NCBI GenBank assembly: GCA_021775385.1
Contig: JAJFHW010000125.1
Coordinates: 1 to 10,394, forward strand
Reading direction: 5' to 3'
Source of the DNA: Hyphomicrobiales bacterium
GTDB lineage: Bacteria > Pseudomonadota > Alphaproteobacteria > Rhizobiales > HXMU1428-3
Length of the DNA: 10,394 bases
Shown: positions 1 to 8,716 of the stretch, piece by piece
Numbering within the stretch: position 1 is the first letter of the stretch
Layout: the number at the start of each line of letters is the position of its first letter
Made by a program: the position numbers and the translations under genes
Notes under the pieces: generated by a model
What the model was told of the DNA's origin: nothing
What the model saw: the letters and a program-made list of their open reading frames with translations, nothing else
The model's database searches: none

Positions 1-110
1 ACCTTGGTTACGAATTAGGAGATAAAATCTTAGAGCTTCGCAAATCCGGTGAGTTGAAAAAAATCTTTAATAAATATGGGTTGAGCTATTACAAAGATTT
101 TCTTGATTAA
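1..110 (+). CDS. C-terminal fragment of a periplasmic solute-binding protein (family 3, amino-acid ABC transporter type)
   Basis: Only the last 35 codons are present, read from base 3 to a TAA at 108-110; the start lies left of the window. The readable end contains LRKSGELKKIFNKYGLSYY. This closely resembles the final helix of family-3 (SBP_bac_3) extracellular solute-binding proteins, where a pattern like 'dGelkkiyeKyG' closes the second lobe. Such proteins bind amino acids or similar small solutes in the periplasm and deliver them to an ABC importer. The family call rests on this short tail alone, so the substrate cannot be given. The gene converges on the RND pump gene, and a strong hairpin begins 33 bases after its stop. 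Confidence 0.55.
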   Translation, partial: LGYELGDKILELRKSGELKKIFNKYGLSYYKDFLD

Positions 111-143
111 TCGACTGTAAAATTTAATATATTTCTCAAAATT

Positions 144-176
144 AAACCGCCCGATAATCCTATCGGGCGGTTTTTT
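144..176. terminator. Bidirectional Rho-independent terminator between convergent genes
   Basis: The arms at 144-156 and 161-173 are perfectly complementary (13 bp, core CCGCCCGATA / TATCGGGCGG) around a 4-base ATCC loop. On the plus strand the stem runs into a six-T tract (171-176), ending the solute-binding protein gene at 110. On the minus strand it is followed by TTTAATTTT, which suits termination of the efflux operon, whose last stop codon is at 217. Confidence 0.93.
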
Positions 177-216
177 ATGTTTAGCTATGTTCTTAAAATA
201 TAATTGGTTTTAGATC

Positions 217-3200
217 CTAGTTACTTCGAGCAACCCGTGGAAGTTTGGGTAACCCACCTTTGACCTTCGGCCAAATTTCCGTCCTGAATATAGTTGGGAA
301 TGCCAGCATAACCGGTGTCAGTATGAGTGTAATAATCGTCGCAAAACCAAGTCCAAATATAATCGCCGTTGAAAGTTGGACCCACCAAATTGAGGTAATC
401 GATCCAAACTGCACAGAATGATCAAAGAAATCCAAATTGATCTGAAGGGCCATAGGCAATAAGCCGCAAATGGTTGTAATGGTTGTTAAAAGAACAGGGC
501 GCAATCTCTGGGCAGCAGCCCGCAGAGACGCATCAATCGGGCTAATACCAAGTTCCATCAAGCGATTATAGGTATCGATCAAGACAATAGAATTATTCAC
601 AACAATCCCAGCAAGCGCTACAACCCCAGTACCTGTCATAATGATGGAGAAGGTTTGTCCCGTGACAATCATGCCAAGAAGCACACCTATGATCGACATC
701 ACCACAGTCGAGAGTGTCAAGAATGTTTGATAAAAACTATTAAACTGGGTCAGCAAGATAATAAACATAATAAAGAGGGCACCAATCATCGCCTTGCCAA
801 GAAAGGCACCTGCTTCTTGTTGTTCTTCATCTGCACCACGAAACCTAAACCGCACGCCTTGTGGCCATTTTTGCGCTTTGATCCATTTATCAAGCTCTTG
901 CACTTTTTCATTTCCATTCACGCCAGTTTTCACCGCCGCCTTAATAGTCGTAACAAAGTTCCCATCTTTACGAATAATGTTATTCACTTTGGGGGCGGGT
1001 GATCTGGTAACAAAATTCTCAATGGGAACAAGACCATTGGTTGTTCGCAATCGCAATCCATCCAACCCATCAAGTGTCCGCTCCTTGCGTGGAAGGCGAG
1101 CTCTTATGTCAACTTCATCTTCTGAATTGTCAGGGCGGTATTGCGCAATGAGAAATCCATTGGTGACAAGCTGAATAAGTCCCCCAACAGACGCCACGTC
1201 GGCACCAAATCTCCCCGCTTCTTTGCGATCAACTTCCAATACCCACTCAATACCAGGCAGCGGACGCGAATCTTCAATATCTCTCAGGCCCTCCATGGAT
1301 GTTGTCATGTGGGCATTCAGTTTTGAAATAACGTCATAAACCTGAGGCCGTGAAGAGCCATAGACTTCAAGCTTAATGGCTTTACCGGTGGGCGGACCAT
1401 CTTCACGCTTGCGAACTTCAACTTTAATTCCAGCTATGTTTTTTGTGCGCTTTCTCAGCTCTTCAAGAATAACTTTACCAGGCCGCCTTGTCGCAAATTC
1501 AGCAAGCTCAATGGTTAAAAGCCCAACTTGATCAAGCGGAGCATCAGTAACGCCGGTGCCAAGTTCTGGGCCGCTACCAGCCCCACCAGTCGTAGTAAAA
1601 ACAGAGGCAATTCCCTTGACGTTCAAAGCGATGTCTTCAACTTCACGAACCAAAGCAAGTTCTTCCTGTGCCGAAATATTTCCTCTTGCAGAAATAAAGA
1701 CAAGCGCTTGTTCAGGTTCTGTGTCGACAAAAAATTCAACGCCATTATTCACTTTCCCAAAAACGGCAAACACGCCGTACATAAGGGCAAAAGAGACAAG
1801 AAGTACCTTAAATGGGTGATGGATAAGGCGCTGGGCTAAGCGAACGTAAGCTCCTGAAAATCCTGGAATTTCATTGTAATCCATCTTCTGCTTACCAGAG
1901 AGTTTTCTGGCCAATTCAGTTTGAGACGGATCGGAAACATTTTTACCAAACAAAGACCCAAGAGCGGGTAAGAAGATCATGGCCGTCAAGAGAGAAGCCG
2001 TGAGAACAAAGATAACAGTAAGTGGTAAGTAGCTCATGAACTTACCAGATACACCTGGCCAAAATAATAAAGGCAAGAAGGCAGCAAGTGTCGTAGCTGT
2101 TGATGATGTCACTGGCCAGAACATACGTTTAGCGGCAAGAATATAGGCCTCTTTGCGAGAAAGCCCTTCCGCCATTTTTCGATCAGCATATTCAACAACA
2201 ACAATGGCACCATCAACCAAAATACCAACAGTGAGAACCATGCCAAACATCAGCATCATATTCACTGTTAATCCCATCACACCGATGAGTAGGAAGCCAG
2301 TCATAAAACTAGCTGGGATTGAAAGACCAACAAGCAAACCAGAGCGAAGGCCAAGCGTTGCCACAACTACAATCATCACAAGTAAGATAGCTGAAATAAT
2401 TGAAGCTTGAAGAGAGCCAATAACTTCAAAAATGAACTTTGATTGATCAAGAGCAAAATCAATTTTAACCGTCGAAGGCCAGTCCTTGGTAAATTTGGCA
2501 ACGACCTCTCTAACTTTAATATTGTTTTGAATGATGTTCGTGCCCTTGCGTTTCACAACAGAAAGAGCAAGCGCCGGCTTACCATTATAGCGGCTGAAAC
2601 TGGTTGCATCTTTAAAGGTGCGGCGAATGAGGGCGACATCATTCAAAGTCACATCTCCGTCTTTGCCGGTTTTTAAGGGGATGTTAAAAACGTCTTTTTT
2701 TGTGCGAATAAGTCCCGGTACTTTGACATTAAACCGACCAGCGCCTCGGTCGAGTTGCCCAGCTGTAATTAACTGATTGTTGCTTGTTAGCCGTTGCCCT
2801 AAAACCTTTGGGTCAATTTCATATGCTTCTAATCTCGTTGGATCTATAAGCACTTCTAAAAGCTCTTCTCTATGACCGGATAATTTGGCCTCAAGAACCG
2901 TTGGAATGGCCTCTAATTCATTTTGTAATTTCTTGGCCATGTTAAAGAGCGTGCGCTCAGGAACATCACCGGAAAGAGTGACGATAATGGTCGGAAACAA
3001 GCTAAAGTTAAATTCGTCAACAATCGGTTCTTCGGCGTCAGTTGGAAGTTCAGCTTTTGCTTTGTCAACTTTTTCTCGAAAATTTACACCAGCTTTTGCC
3101 AAGTCCATATCAATTTGAAATTCACCTATGAGAGTGGCGTAGCCTTGTCCGGCAATGGCGGTAAGCTCTTTCAAGCCCTCAAGAGATCGTAATTCTGTCT

Positions 3201-3405
3201 CCATCGGCTTAACAAGCAAGCGCTCAGAATCTTCAGGCGAAATGCCTTGTAAGATAATCGTCGCAGAAAAAACCGGCACATCAATATCAGGGTCAGCTTC
3301 TTTAGGAATTGAGATGTAGGTCGAAATCCCCGCCAAAATCATAACCACCATTAGTGTCAAGACTGTTTTCGGACGGTTTAGAATTGTCTCAAGAATTGTA
3401 TTCAT
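217..3405 (-). CDS. RND-family efflux transporter, inner-membrane permease subunit
   Basis: A 1062-residue RND pump, expected to export substrates across the envelope using the proton gradient, together with the adaptor encoded just upstream and an outer-membrane channel not encoded here. The usual duplicated layout is visible: TM1 (about 13-32), a first periplasmic domain, TM2-TM6 (about 336-482), TM7 (about 533-550), a second periplasmic domain, and TM8-TM12 (about 871-1036). The length is typical of the family. TM4 carries GILVDGAIVVVEYADR, so D398 matches AcrB D407 while the neighbouring AcrB D408 is glycine (G399). TM10 has GIVVNNSIVLID, with N937 where AcrB has K940. RLRP at 967-970 is conserved. 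These substitutions argue against the AcrB drug-pump subgroup proper, so the substrate is unknown. The start is 38 bp after the adaptor stop and has no strong Shine-Dalgarno; the next in-frame Met residues fall inside TM1, so the first is preferred. Confidence 0.93.
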   Translation of the reverse strand: MNTILETILNRPKTVLTLMVVMILAGISTYISIPKEADPDIDVPVFSATIILQGISPEDSERLLVKPMETELRSLEGLKELTAIAGQGYATLIGEFQIDMDLAKAGVNFREKVDKAKAELPTDAEEPIVDEFNFSLFPTIIVTLSGDVPERTLFNMAKKLQNELEAIPTVLEAKLSGHREELLEVLIDPTRLEAYEIDPKVLGQRLTSNNQLITAGQLDRGAGRFNVKVPGLIRTKKDVFNIPLKTGKDGDVTLNDVALIRRTFKDATSFSRYNGKPALALSVVKRKGTNIIQNNIKVREVVAKFTKDWPSTVKIDFALDQSKFIFEVIGSLQASIISAILLVMIVVVATLGLRSGLLVGLSIPASFMTGFLLIGVMGLTVNMMLMFGMVLTVGILVDGAIVVVEYADRKMAEGLSRKEAYILAAKRMFWPVTSSTATTLAAFLPLLFWPGVSGKFMSYLPLTVIFVLTASLLTAMIFLPALGSLFGKNVSDPSQTELARKLSGKQKMDYNEIPGFSGAYVRLAQRLIHHPFKVLLVSFALMYGVFAVFGKVNNGVEFFVDTEPEQALVFISARGNISAQEELALVREVEDIALNVKGIASVFTTTGGAGSGPELGTGVTDAPLDQVGLLTIELAEFATRRPGKVILEELRKRTKNIAGIKVEVRKREDGPPTGKAIKLEVYGSSRPQVYDVISKLNAHMTTSMEGLRDIEDSRPLPGIEWVLEVDRKEAGRFGADVASVGGLIQLVTNGFLIAQYRPDNSEDEVDIRARLPRKERTLDGLDGLRLRTTNGLVPIENFVTRSPAPKVNNIIRKDGNFVTTIKAAVKTGVNGNEKVQELDKWIKAQKWPQGVRFRFRGADEEQQEAGAFLGKAMIGALFIMFIILLTQFNSFYQTFLTLSTVVMSIIGVLLGMIVTGQTFSIIMTGTGVVALAGIVVNNSIVLIDTYNRLMELGISPIDASLRAAAQRLRPVLLTTITTICGLLPMALQINLDFFDHSVQFGSITSIWWVQLSTAIIFGLGFATIITLILTPVMLAFPTIFRTEIWPKVKGGLPKLPRVARSN

Positions 3406-3443
3406 TGGTCAGTTCGCCATTTGCTCTTATAATAGAGTTCCGT

Positions 3444-4649
3444 TCAGGATCCAGGTGTGCCTTTAGGGGCAGTGTTATTCTGTTTAAATTTTGTGTCTTC
3501 GACGGCTTCAACTTTTTGACCAGCTTTCACAAAATCCTGACCCACAGTAATGATTTTTTTAGCCACAGGTAAAGCTTCAACCCAAATACCGCTATTTTCT
3601 TCTGAGAGAATTTTAACAGGCAAAAACTCAACATCACCCAACGGTGAAACTGCGCGGACACCAACCTTACCGTTGTCATTTAAAGTTAAAATACTAGGTG
3701 GAAGCTTCATAGCTTTTCTAGGAGTCAGAGGAATTTCTATATCAGCAGTAACACCGCTTTTCAGCAGTCCATCTTTATTCGGGATTAATAGATCAATTCG
3801 AAAAGTCCGTGTTTCATTTTCCGCCCTTGAGGAAATATACTGAATTTTTCCCTTAGCTGAAACACCGGTAACTAAATTAGCAACACCACTCATACCAGGT
3901 TTGAGTTTGCCTATGTCTCTCTCTCGAACAGCGCCAATGACCATCAGTGGGTCTAAGGAAACCAATGTTGCGCATGCCCCCCCAACAGAGAGGTAACTGC
4001 CAGCTTTTGAAGGTAATTGGTCGATAAATCCATCAAACGGAGCTGTAATTCTGGTTCTAGATAAATCTAGTTCAGCTCGTAAAAGCGTAGCTTTCGCTCT
4101 GTCGACAAGGGCTTTGTTCTGAAGAACTTTCAACCCTGCTGTGTGTCCGCGGCGCTCAAGGGTTTTGGATGCTTTAAAGTCAGCTTCAGCTTGAGTAACC
4201 ACAGCCTTGGCTTCTAAAAGAGCTGCCGTCCGGCCCCCATTTTCAAGATGACAAATAAGGGTGTCTTTTTTAACAAAATCACCTTTTTCAACCTCAAGTT
4301 TTGTTATGAGACCAGCTGTTTCAGCCTTGAGCTCAACTTGATTATCAGAAAGAGTGCGCCCGCGAATGATGAGTTTTTCAGGATGTTCGACAACGGGAAA
4401 TTCAGCCGTACGCACCCGAAATGAAACACCTTCAGTTTTGTTCTTTTTCGCTTTTTCAGCCAAGCTCGGGCTCTCTGTTTTCAGAGCGCTACCACCTTTA
4501 AAATCTCCCGTCACAATCCATGCTGCAATAAGCAATGTAAAAATCAACGCCCACATGATGGATGAAGAAAATTTGAATGTTTTAGGGTTGATTTTGTTAG
4601 AAGAATGGCTCTGTTTTTTTTCTGCGTCTATTTGCTTATGATCGGGCAT
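3444..4649 (-). CDS. RND efflux periplasmic adaptor (membrane-fusion protein)
   Basis: A 401-residue adaptor that should bridge the RND pump to an outer-membrane channel. From the chosen start, a charged N-terminus leads to one hydrophobic segment (about 31-47), probably an uncleaved membrane anchor because no lipobox or clear signal-peptidase site is seen. The first half of the biotinyl-lipoyl-like domain follows (about 105-138), then an alpha-helical hairpin (139-197), the second lipoyl half with TRITAPFDGFID (199-210), a beta-barrel (about 230-310) and a membrane-proximal region (about 315-385). The tail is polar. The start at 4649 is preferred because GGAG lies 7 bases upstream and 19 bp separate it from the padR stop. 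A Met 23 codons earlier (4718) would overlap padR by 50 bp and add a sequence with no adaptor character. The gene is the middle one of padR-adaptor-pump. Confidence 0.92.
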   Translation of the reverse strand: MPDHKQIDAEKKQSHSSNKINPKTFKFSSSIMWALIFTLLIAAWIVTGDFKGGSALKTESPSLAEKAKKNKTEGVSFRVRTAEFPVVEHPEKLIIRGRTLSDNQVELKAETAGLITKLEVEKGDFVKKDTLICHLENGGRTAALLEAKAVVTQAEADFKASKTLERRGHTAGLKVLQNKALVDRAKATLLRAELDLSRTRITAPFDGFIDQLPSKAGSYLSVGGACATLVSLDPLMVIGAVRERDIGKLKPGMSGVANLVTGVSAKGKIQYISSRAENETRTFRIDLLIPNKDGLLKSGVTADIEIPLTPRKAMKLPPSILTLNDNGKVGVRAVSPLGDVEFLPVKILSEENSGIWVEALPVAKKIITVGQDFVKAGQKVEAVEDTKFKQNNTAPKGTPGS

Positions 4650-4668
4650 CGCCCAGCTCCGCGTTAGG

Positions 4669-5217
4669 TTAATCTTTGTCTGAAAGGTTTTGTGTGACTT
4701 GTTTTTGGGTGGTGTCAAAAGAAGCCAAATATTTTTTTAAATAGTCAAGTACGGCTTTGTTCATTGCAACCCCATACCCAAGAGCAAAATGACTTGGCTC
4801 ATGGTCACAACAATCATTGGCCTTTTCAAGGCTTTCAAGTGTGTCTCGCGTTTCAGCGATTTTACGAACCAATAATTTCCTAAAATCACTGGCCTGCATT
4901 TTATCTTGAAACAAACTGTAAAAAAGAAATTCGGATTTAAAGCGATCGGGGCCGGGTTGCTTATCTAATGTCTCAAATAAATGAACGTGTCCCTTTTCCG
5001 TGATTGAATAAATCTTGCGAGGTGGCTTGCCATCAAGTGCTTCATCAGTAAAGACAACAAAGCCATCTTTAGTTAATTGAGAAAGCGCGGGGTATATCGA
5101 GCCGTAATTAGCCTCGCAAAAATGGCTAAAATTCCCCTCGGCAGCAAGTTTACGGATGTCATATCCGGTCATTTGCGCAAAAGAAAGGATGCCAAGACAT
5201 AGTGTTCGAACATTCAT
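4669..5217 (-). CDS. PadR-family transcriptional regulator
   Basis: A 182-residue regulator. The N-terminal winged helix (about 1-85) shows the PadR pattern: LGILSFAQMTGYDIRKL, then GSIYPALSQLTKDGFV, then PPRKIYSITEKG in the wing. The rest (about 88-175) is helical and matches in length and layout the C-terminal dimerisation domain of the longer PadR subfamily. PadR proteins usually repress a nearby gene and are released by a small ligand; many control efflux pumps. As the first gene of the operon, with the adaptor starting 19 bp after its stop, it probably represses its own promoter and thereby the pump. The palindrome at 5288-5306 is a candidate operator. CC at about 136-137, in a CCDHE stretch, could bind metal or sense redox, but nothing else supports this. 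Ribosome binding is weak (AAGTAG before the ATG). Confidence 0.92.
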   Translation of the reverse strand: MNVRTLCLGILSFAQMTGYDIRKLAAEGNFSHFCEANYGSIYPALSQLTKDGFVVFTDEALDGKPPRKIYSITEKGHVHLFETLDKQPGPDRFKSEFLFYSLFQDKMQASDFRKLLVRKIAETRDTLESLEKANDCCDHEPSHFALGYGVAMNKAVLDYLKKYLASFDTTQKQVTQNLSDKD

Positions 5218-5277
5218 AGGCTACTTACAACTTAAAAACTAAAAGACAAGGTTACGTATATATTAAATGCGATATGT

Positions 5278-5306
5278 ATTCAATAAAATATATCAATTTG
5301 ATATAT
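5278..5306 (-). promoter_or_regulatory. Candidate padR operator and promoter region
   Basis: Bases 5288-5306 form a perfect palindrome, ATATATCAA-T-TTGATATAT (9-bp arms, one central base), 71-89 bp upstream of the padR start. Just downstream on the minus strand is TTGAAT (5283-5278), followed after 17 bases by TATACG, a weak but acceptable -35/-10 pair. A dyad of this size next to a PadR gene fits autorepression, but its AT-only character raises the chance of coincidence. The operator role is inferred. Confidence 0.4.
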
Positions 5307-5501
5307 CATCTAGCAGCGATAAATGGCAAGACTAAGATTATGAGGCCAAGCCAATAACAAGTCGATAGAAAGACAAAGTTGATGGAAAAAACTACTTTAA
5401 AACCTAAAATACCTGAAATTTTATTTTGATTGGGGTTTTATTTGGTAGCTATTGCAAAAAAAAAATCCAATAGAGGCGTAAATGGAAGTGGTTTATTCTA
5501 A

Positions 5502-5530
5502 TTGAGCTCGCAAATTCATAGCTATATGCT
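5502..5530 (+). promoter_or_regulatory. Possible cysDN promoter
   Basis: TTGAGC (5502-5507) and TATGCT (5525-5530) are separated by 17 bases, each matching four of six positions of the sigma-70-type consensus. Transcription from here would give a leader of roughly 160 bases before cysD. In DNA this AT-rich such matches arise easily by chance. Confidence 0.25.
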
Positions 5531-5694
5531 TCCTTGAGGCCATCCGAGGTAAATGCGTTTTTTATTTTAAAAAAGCCCTTTAGAATTAGCAAAAAACAAG
5601 CTATCTGATATGAAGAAATGATCTTATTACTTCCTCAGCGCAATAGTCATTTGTGTTACTGGGGTCTTAAAATATTGAACTGGTTAAAAACTCA

Positions 5695-6594
5695 ATGAAA
5701 TTAAGCCACTTACAAGAGCTTGAAGCGGAAAGCATATACATAATCCGTGAAGTTGCTGCATCGTTTGAAAAGCCCGTTATGCTCTATTCAATCGGTAAAG
5801 ATAGCGCTGTCCTGCTACATTTAGCGTTAAAAGCATTTTACCCATCGAAACCTCCATTTCCAATTCTTCATGTTGATACAACATGGAAATTTAAGGAAAT
5901 GATTGAATTTCGCGAAAAAATGGCCGCTGAGACCGGTGTTGAGTTGCTGGTTCATATAAATGAAGACGGCGTAAAACAAGGTATTGGTCCTTTTAGCCAC
6001 GGCTCAGCCATCCATACAGATGTGATGAAAACTGAAGGGTTAAAACAAGCCCTAGATAAATGGGGCTTCGACGCTGCCTTTGGTGGCGCGCGCCGAGACG
6101 AAGAAAAATCAAGAGCGAAAGAAAGAGTATTTTCTTTCCGCACCAAAACTCATCGCTGGGACCCAAAAAATCAGCGCCCAGAACTTTGGCACAATTACAA
6201 TAGCCGGTTGCACCCAGGAGAAAGCATACGAGCTTTCCCAATTTCAAATTGGACTGAATTAGACGTTTGGAATTATATTGATGAAGAAAAAATTCCACTC
6301 GTACCATTATATTTTGCAAAAGAGCGGCCGGTTGTTACGCGTGATGGTGTGATGGTTATGGTCGATGATGATCGTATGCCATTAGAGCCCGGTGAAACAC
6401 CTGAAATGAAAAAGGTGCGGTTCCGCACACTCGGCTGCTACCCATTAACAGGCGCTGTATCATCTGATGCAACAACCGTTTCAGATATCATTGAAGAGCT
6501 AACAGTTTCACGAGTATCGGAACGGCAAGGTCGTGTGATCGATCATGACGAAGCTGGTTCAATGGAAAAGAAGAAACAGGAAGGTTATTTTTAG
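5695..6594 (+). CDS. cysD: Sulfate adenylyltransferase subunit 2 (CysD)
   Basis: A 299-residue catalytic subunit of ATP sulfurylase, which forms adenosine 5'-phosphosulfate (APS) and pyrophosphate from ATP and sulfate in the cytoplasm, driven by GTP hydrolysis on CysN. It belongs to the PP-loop ATP pyrophosphatase superfamily: SIGKDS is at 32-37, [15 protein letters not shown] at 130-144, [12 protein letters not shown] at 184-195 and [12 protein letters not shown] at 242-253. The C-terminus ends [10 protein letters not shown], a hallmark of full-length CysD. Length is normal and no key motif is missing. No strong Shine-Dalgarno precedes the ATG, but the protein start [20 protein letters not shown] matches family N-termini. 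The stop lies 3 bp before cysNC, so the two are surely co-transcribed. Neither cysH nor cysG/cysI is adjacent. NodP is a close paralogue, but no nodulation genes are nearby. Confidence 0.97.
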   Translation: MKLSHLQELEAESIYIIREVAASFEKPVMLYSIGKDSAVLLHLALKAFYPSKPPFPILHVDTTWKFKEMIEFREKMAAETGVELLVHINEDGVKQGIGPFSHGSAIHTDVMKTEGLKQALDKWGFDAAFGGARRDEEKSRAKERVFSFRTKTHRWDPKNQRPELWHNYNSRLHPGESIRAFPISNWTELDVWNYIDEEKIPLVPLYFAKERPVVTRDGVMVMVDDDRMPLEPGETPEMKKVRFRTLGCYPLTGAVSSDATTVSDIIEELTVSRVSERQGRVIDHDEAGSMEKKKQEGYF

Positions 6595-6597
6595 AAA

Positions 6598-8517
6598 ATG
6601 ACTGAACTGACACAAGAAAAAGAACAAGAGCAAAGCGCAGTAGAGTTTGGCCAAGCTATGGATGACAACAACATTGGACAAAAAAGCCTTTTACGGTTTT
6701 TAACATGCGGCAGTGTGGATGATGGTAAATCAACCCTTATTGGTCGCTTGCTATATGATAGCAAACTCGTGGCAGAAGATCAGCTGCAAAGCTTGAAAAA
6801 AGATAGTAAAGCTCATGGAACACAGCATGGTGAGCTCGATTTGGCACTTCTCGTCGATGGTTTGCAAGCAGAACGCGAGCAAGGCATCACCATCGATGTC
6901 GCTTACAGGTATTTCTCAACTTTAAAGCGCAAATTTATCGTCGCTGACACGCCAGGCCATGAACAATATACGCGTAACATGGCGACAGGTGCTTCAACCT
7001 GTGACATGGCAGTTATCTTAATTGATGCCCGTAAAGGTGTGATCACGCAAACAAAACGCCATAGCTGTATAGTTTCAATGCTTGGCATTAAGAATGTGGT
7101 CTTGGCCGTCAATAAGATGGATTTAGTTGAATATAGCGAAGAGCGATATAACGAAATTGTAGCTGATTATATTGAATTCGCTGAAAAATTAGACCTAAAT
7201 TCAATACATCCAATTCCAATTTCAGCCCTAAATGGTGAAAACGTCACAACTAAAAGTGAAGAGTTAAGCTGGTACGAAGGCCCAAGTTTGCTCGCATTTC
7301 TAGAAATTTTTGATGTGCCAGATAAACGCGCGTCCCAAGCTTTGCGCTATCCGGTCCAGTGGGTAAACCGACCAGATCTAAACTTCCGTGGCTTTTCAGG
7401 CACCTTAACAAGTGGTCAGGTAAAAGTTGGTGACGAGATTGTAGTTCTGCCTTCAGGCAAAGAGTCTACGGTAGATCGCATCGTAACCTATGATGGTGAT
7501 TTGGAAGAAGCAAACCCAGGCCAATCAGTAACACTGACCTTGAAAGATGAGATTGATATATCAAGAGGCGATGTGATTGCTCACAAAGAAAATCGCCCTT
7601 GTATCGCTCAGCAAATCGAAGCGTCACTTATTTGGCTCAGTGAAGAGCCCTTGCAAATTGGTCGTGCTTATCAGTTAAAAGCAGGTCACCAAACTGTGAT
7701 CGCAACTGTATCTCGCATTGATCACAAGCTCGATGTGAACACACTTGAAGAAATTGAAGATAAGCAATTATCAACCAATGATGTTGGTGTGTGTGAATTA
7801 AATTTAAGCAAACCTATCGTTTTTGATCCATACACAAATAACCTAGAAACAGGGAATTTTATCCTAATTGATCGTCTAACCAACGGAACCGTTTCAGCTG
7901 GTTTGGTCAAAGGCGCAGACAGACGCGCAGATAATGTACACTGGCAGCACATGGCCGTTGATAAAACAGCACGTGCGTTGGCAAAAGGACAAAAGCCATG
8001 TTGCTTGTGGTTCACGGGACTTTCAGGGTCCGGTAAGTCAACGATTGCAAACGTTCTGGAAAGTAAATTACATCTAGGTACCCATCATACATACCTTCTA
8101 GATGGAGATAATGTTCGTCATGGCCTCAACAGAGATTTAGGCTTTTCAGATGAAGATCGTACTGAAAACATCCGCCGAGTAGCTGAAGCTGCCAAATTAA
8201 TGGTAGATGCAGGTCTCATTGTGATGGTTTCCTTCATTTCTCCGTTTAAAGCAGATCGCCGACTAGCTCGGTCATTATTTGATGATGGCGAATTCATTGA
8301 AATTCATGTCGACACACCATTAGACGTGTGTGAGACCAGAGACATAAAAGGGCTATATGCCAAGGCAAGAGCTGGCGAAATCAAACAATTTACCGGAATT
8401 GATTCTGCCTACGAAGAGCCAGAAAATGCTGAAATCGTGTTAGCTGGTGCTGAAACGTCACCAGAAGACTTAGCTGATGAAGTTATGAACATTCTTCGTC
8501 GCGAACAGATTATCTAA
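6598..8517 (+). CDS. cysNC: Bifunctional sulfate adenylyltransferase subunit 1 / adenylylsulfate kinase (CysNC)
   Basis: A 639-residue fusion of the GTPase that drives ATP sulfurylase with APS kinase, which phosphorylates APS to PAPS. The GTPase half (about 28-450) is EF-Tu-like: P-loop GSVDDGKST (38-46), switch region EREQGITID (92-100), DTPGH (117-121), NKMD (172-175), ISALN (208-212), then beta-barrel domains. The kinase half (about 465-639) has its own P-loop GLSGSGKST (474-482), [16 protein letters not shown] (502-517), an ISPF loop whose S548 matches the serine phosphorylated in E. coli CysC, and [10 protein letters not shown] (600-609). Both halves look intact. The start is 3 bp after cysD, with AGGAAGG inside the cysD end 13 bases upstream. 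Fused CysNC is common in Alphaproteobacteria and equals NodQ in architecture; without nodulation genes nearby, housekeeping sulfur assimilation or sulfation donor supply is the likely role. Confidence 0.97.
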   Translation: MTELTQEKEQEQSAVEFGQAMDDNNIGQKSLLRFLTCGSVDDGKSTLIGRLLYDSKLVAEDQLQSLKKDSKAHGTQHGELDLALLVDGLQAEREQGITIDVAYRYFSTLKRKFIVADTPGHEQYTRNMATGASTCDMAVILIDARKGVITQTKRHSCIVSMLGIKNVVLAVNKMDLVEYSEERYNEIVADYIEFAEKLDLNSIHPIPISALNGENVTTKSEELSWYEGPSLLAFLEIFDVPDKRASQALRYPVQWVNRPDLNFRGFSGTLTSGQVKVGDEIVVLPSGKESTVDRIVTYDGDLEEANPGQSVTLTLKDEIDISRGDVIAHKENRPCIAQQIEASLIWLSEEPLQIGRAYQLKAGHQTVIATVSRIDHKLDVNTLEEIEDKQLSTNDVGVCELNLSKPIVFDPYTNNLETGNFILIDRLTNGTVSAGLVKGADRRADNVHWQHMAVDKTARALAKGQKPCCLWFTGLSGSGKSTIANVLESKLHLGTHHTYLLDGDNVRHGLNRDLGFSDEDRTENIRRVAEAAKLMVDAGLIVMVSFISPFKADRRLARSLFDDGEFIEIHVDTPLDVCETRDIKGLYAKARAGEIKQFTGIDSAYEEPENAEIVLAGAETSPEDLADEVMNILRREQII

Positions 8518-8565
8518 AATTGAACAGTCATCCTCTGATGTGATGGGGGTGTAATCAATAAAATT

Positions 8566-8630
8566 AAGGCCAATTCGTTAGGTCATGGTAGTAAAAATTA
8601 TCATAATTTAACGAGTTGGCTTTGTTTTGC
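8566..8630 (+). terminator. Long hairpin terminator after cysDN
   Basis: Arms 8566-8580 and 8609-8623 pair over 15 bp with two G-U wobbles. Inside the loop a second stem pairs 8585-8590 with 8599-8604 (one G-U), giving one extended two-part hairpin. It ends in TTTGTTTTGC, an interrupted T tract, 49 bases after the cysNC stop. The wobbles favour function on the plus strand. Confidence 0.75.
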
Positions 8631-8639
8631 TTGTACCAT

Positions 8640-8657
8640 GTTTATCTTTTGATAAAC
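8640..8657. repeat. Palindrome carrying the GTTTATC element
   Basis: GTTTATC-TTTT-GATAAAC is a perfect inverted repeat with 7-bp arms and a 4-base centre. The minus-strand arm with its flank reads TCAGTTTATC, identical to ten bases of the second direct repeat at 8734-8750. It is either a protein-binding dyad or a small hairpin in a leader RNA; it lies after the cysDN terminator, so it more likely belongs to ppx. Confidence 0.6.
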
Positions 8658-8685
8658 TGAGTTGGAAAATAAAAAAATCTTATAC

Positions 8686-8701
8686 ATGCTAGGTTTAGCA
8701 T
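8686..8701. repeat. Short perfect inverted repeat upstream of ppx
   Basis: ATGCTA-GGTT-TAGCAT has perfect 6-bp arms around a 4-base loop. There is no T tract on the plus strand, so it is not a terminator for cysDN. It sits between the GTTTATC palindrome and the direct repeats and may be part of the same regulatory region or mRNA leader. Confidence 0.45.
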
Positions 8702-8716
8702 AAAGAAAAACAGACC

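Larger units (their letters stand above)
5218..5694. other. Divergent intergenic region between padR and cysD
   Basis: This 477-bp AT-rich stretch has no credible gene and no recognisable riboswitch or RNA gene. It should hold the promoters of both the padR operon (minus) and cysDN (plus). It contains the 19-bp palindrome at 5288-5306, an imperfect AT-rich inverted repeat (arms about 5429-5443 and 5456-5471, including a run of ten A), and a possible cysD promoter around 5502-5530. It also holds a five-codon reading frame (5553-5570) preceded by GAGG, which I do not call a gene. Confidence 0.6.

Noticed and set aside
655..3118. Several plus-strand reading frames of 60-126 codons opposite the RND pump gene
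   Set aside because: They are antisense shadows of a clear 1062-residue protein, have low-complexity or unnatural composition, and match no recognisable family.
4650..4718. Upstream start (4718) for the adaptor gene, adding 23 residues
   Set aside because: It overlaps the end of padR by 50 bp, adds residues without adaptor character, and the start at 4649 has a well-placed GGAG.
5553..5570. Five-codon frame (MRFLF) with GAGG upstream
   Set aside because: It is too short to call as a gene and the AT-rich context makes chance likely; kept only as part of the leader observation.
5952..6319. Reading frames on both strands inside cysD (64, 108 and 60 codons)
   Set aside because: They overlap a fully conserved CysD with all its motifs and show no domain of their own.
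5695..8517. NodPQ (Nod-factor sulfation) instead of CysD/CysNC
   Set aside because: The architecture is the same, but no nodulation genes are nearby, so the housekeeping name is safer.
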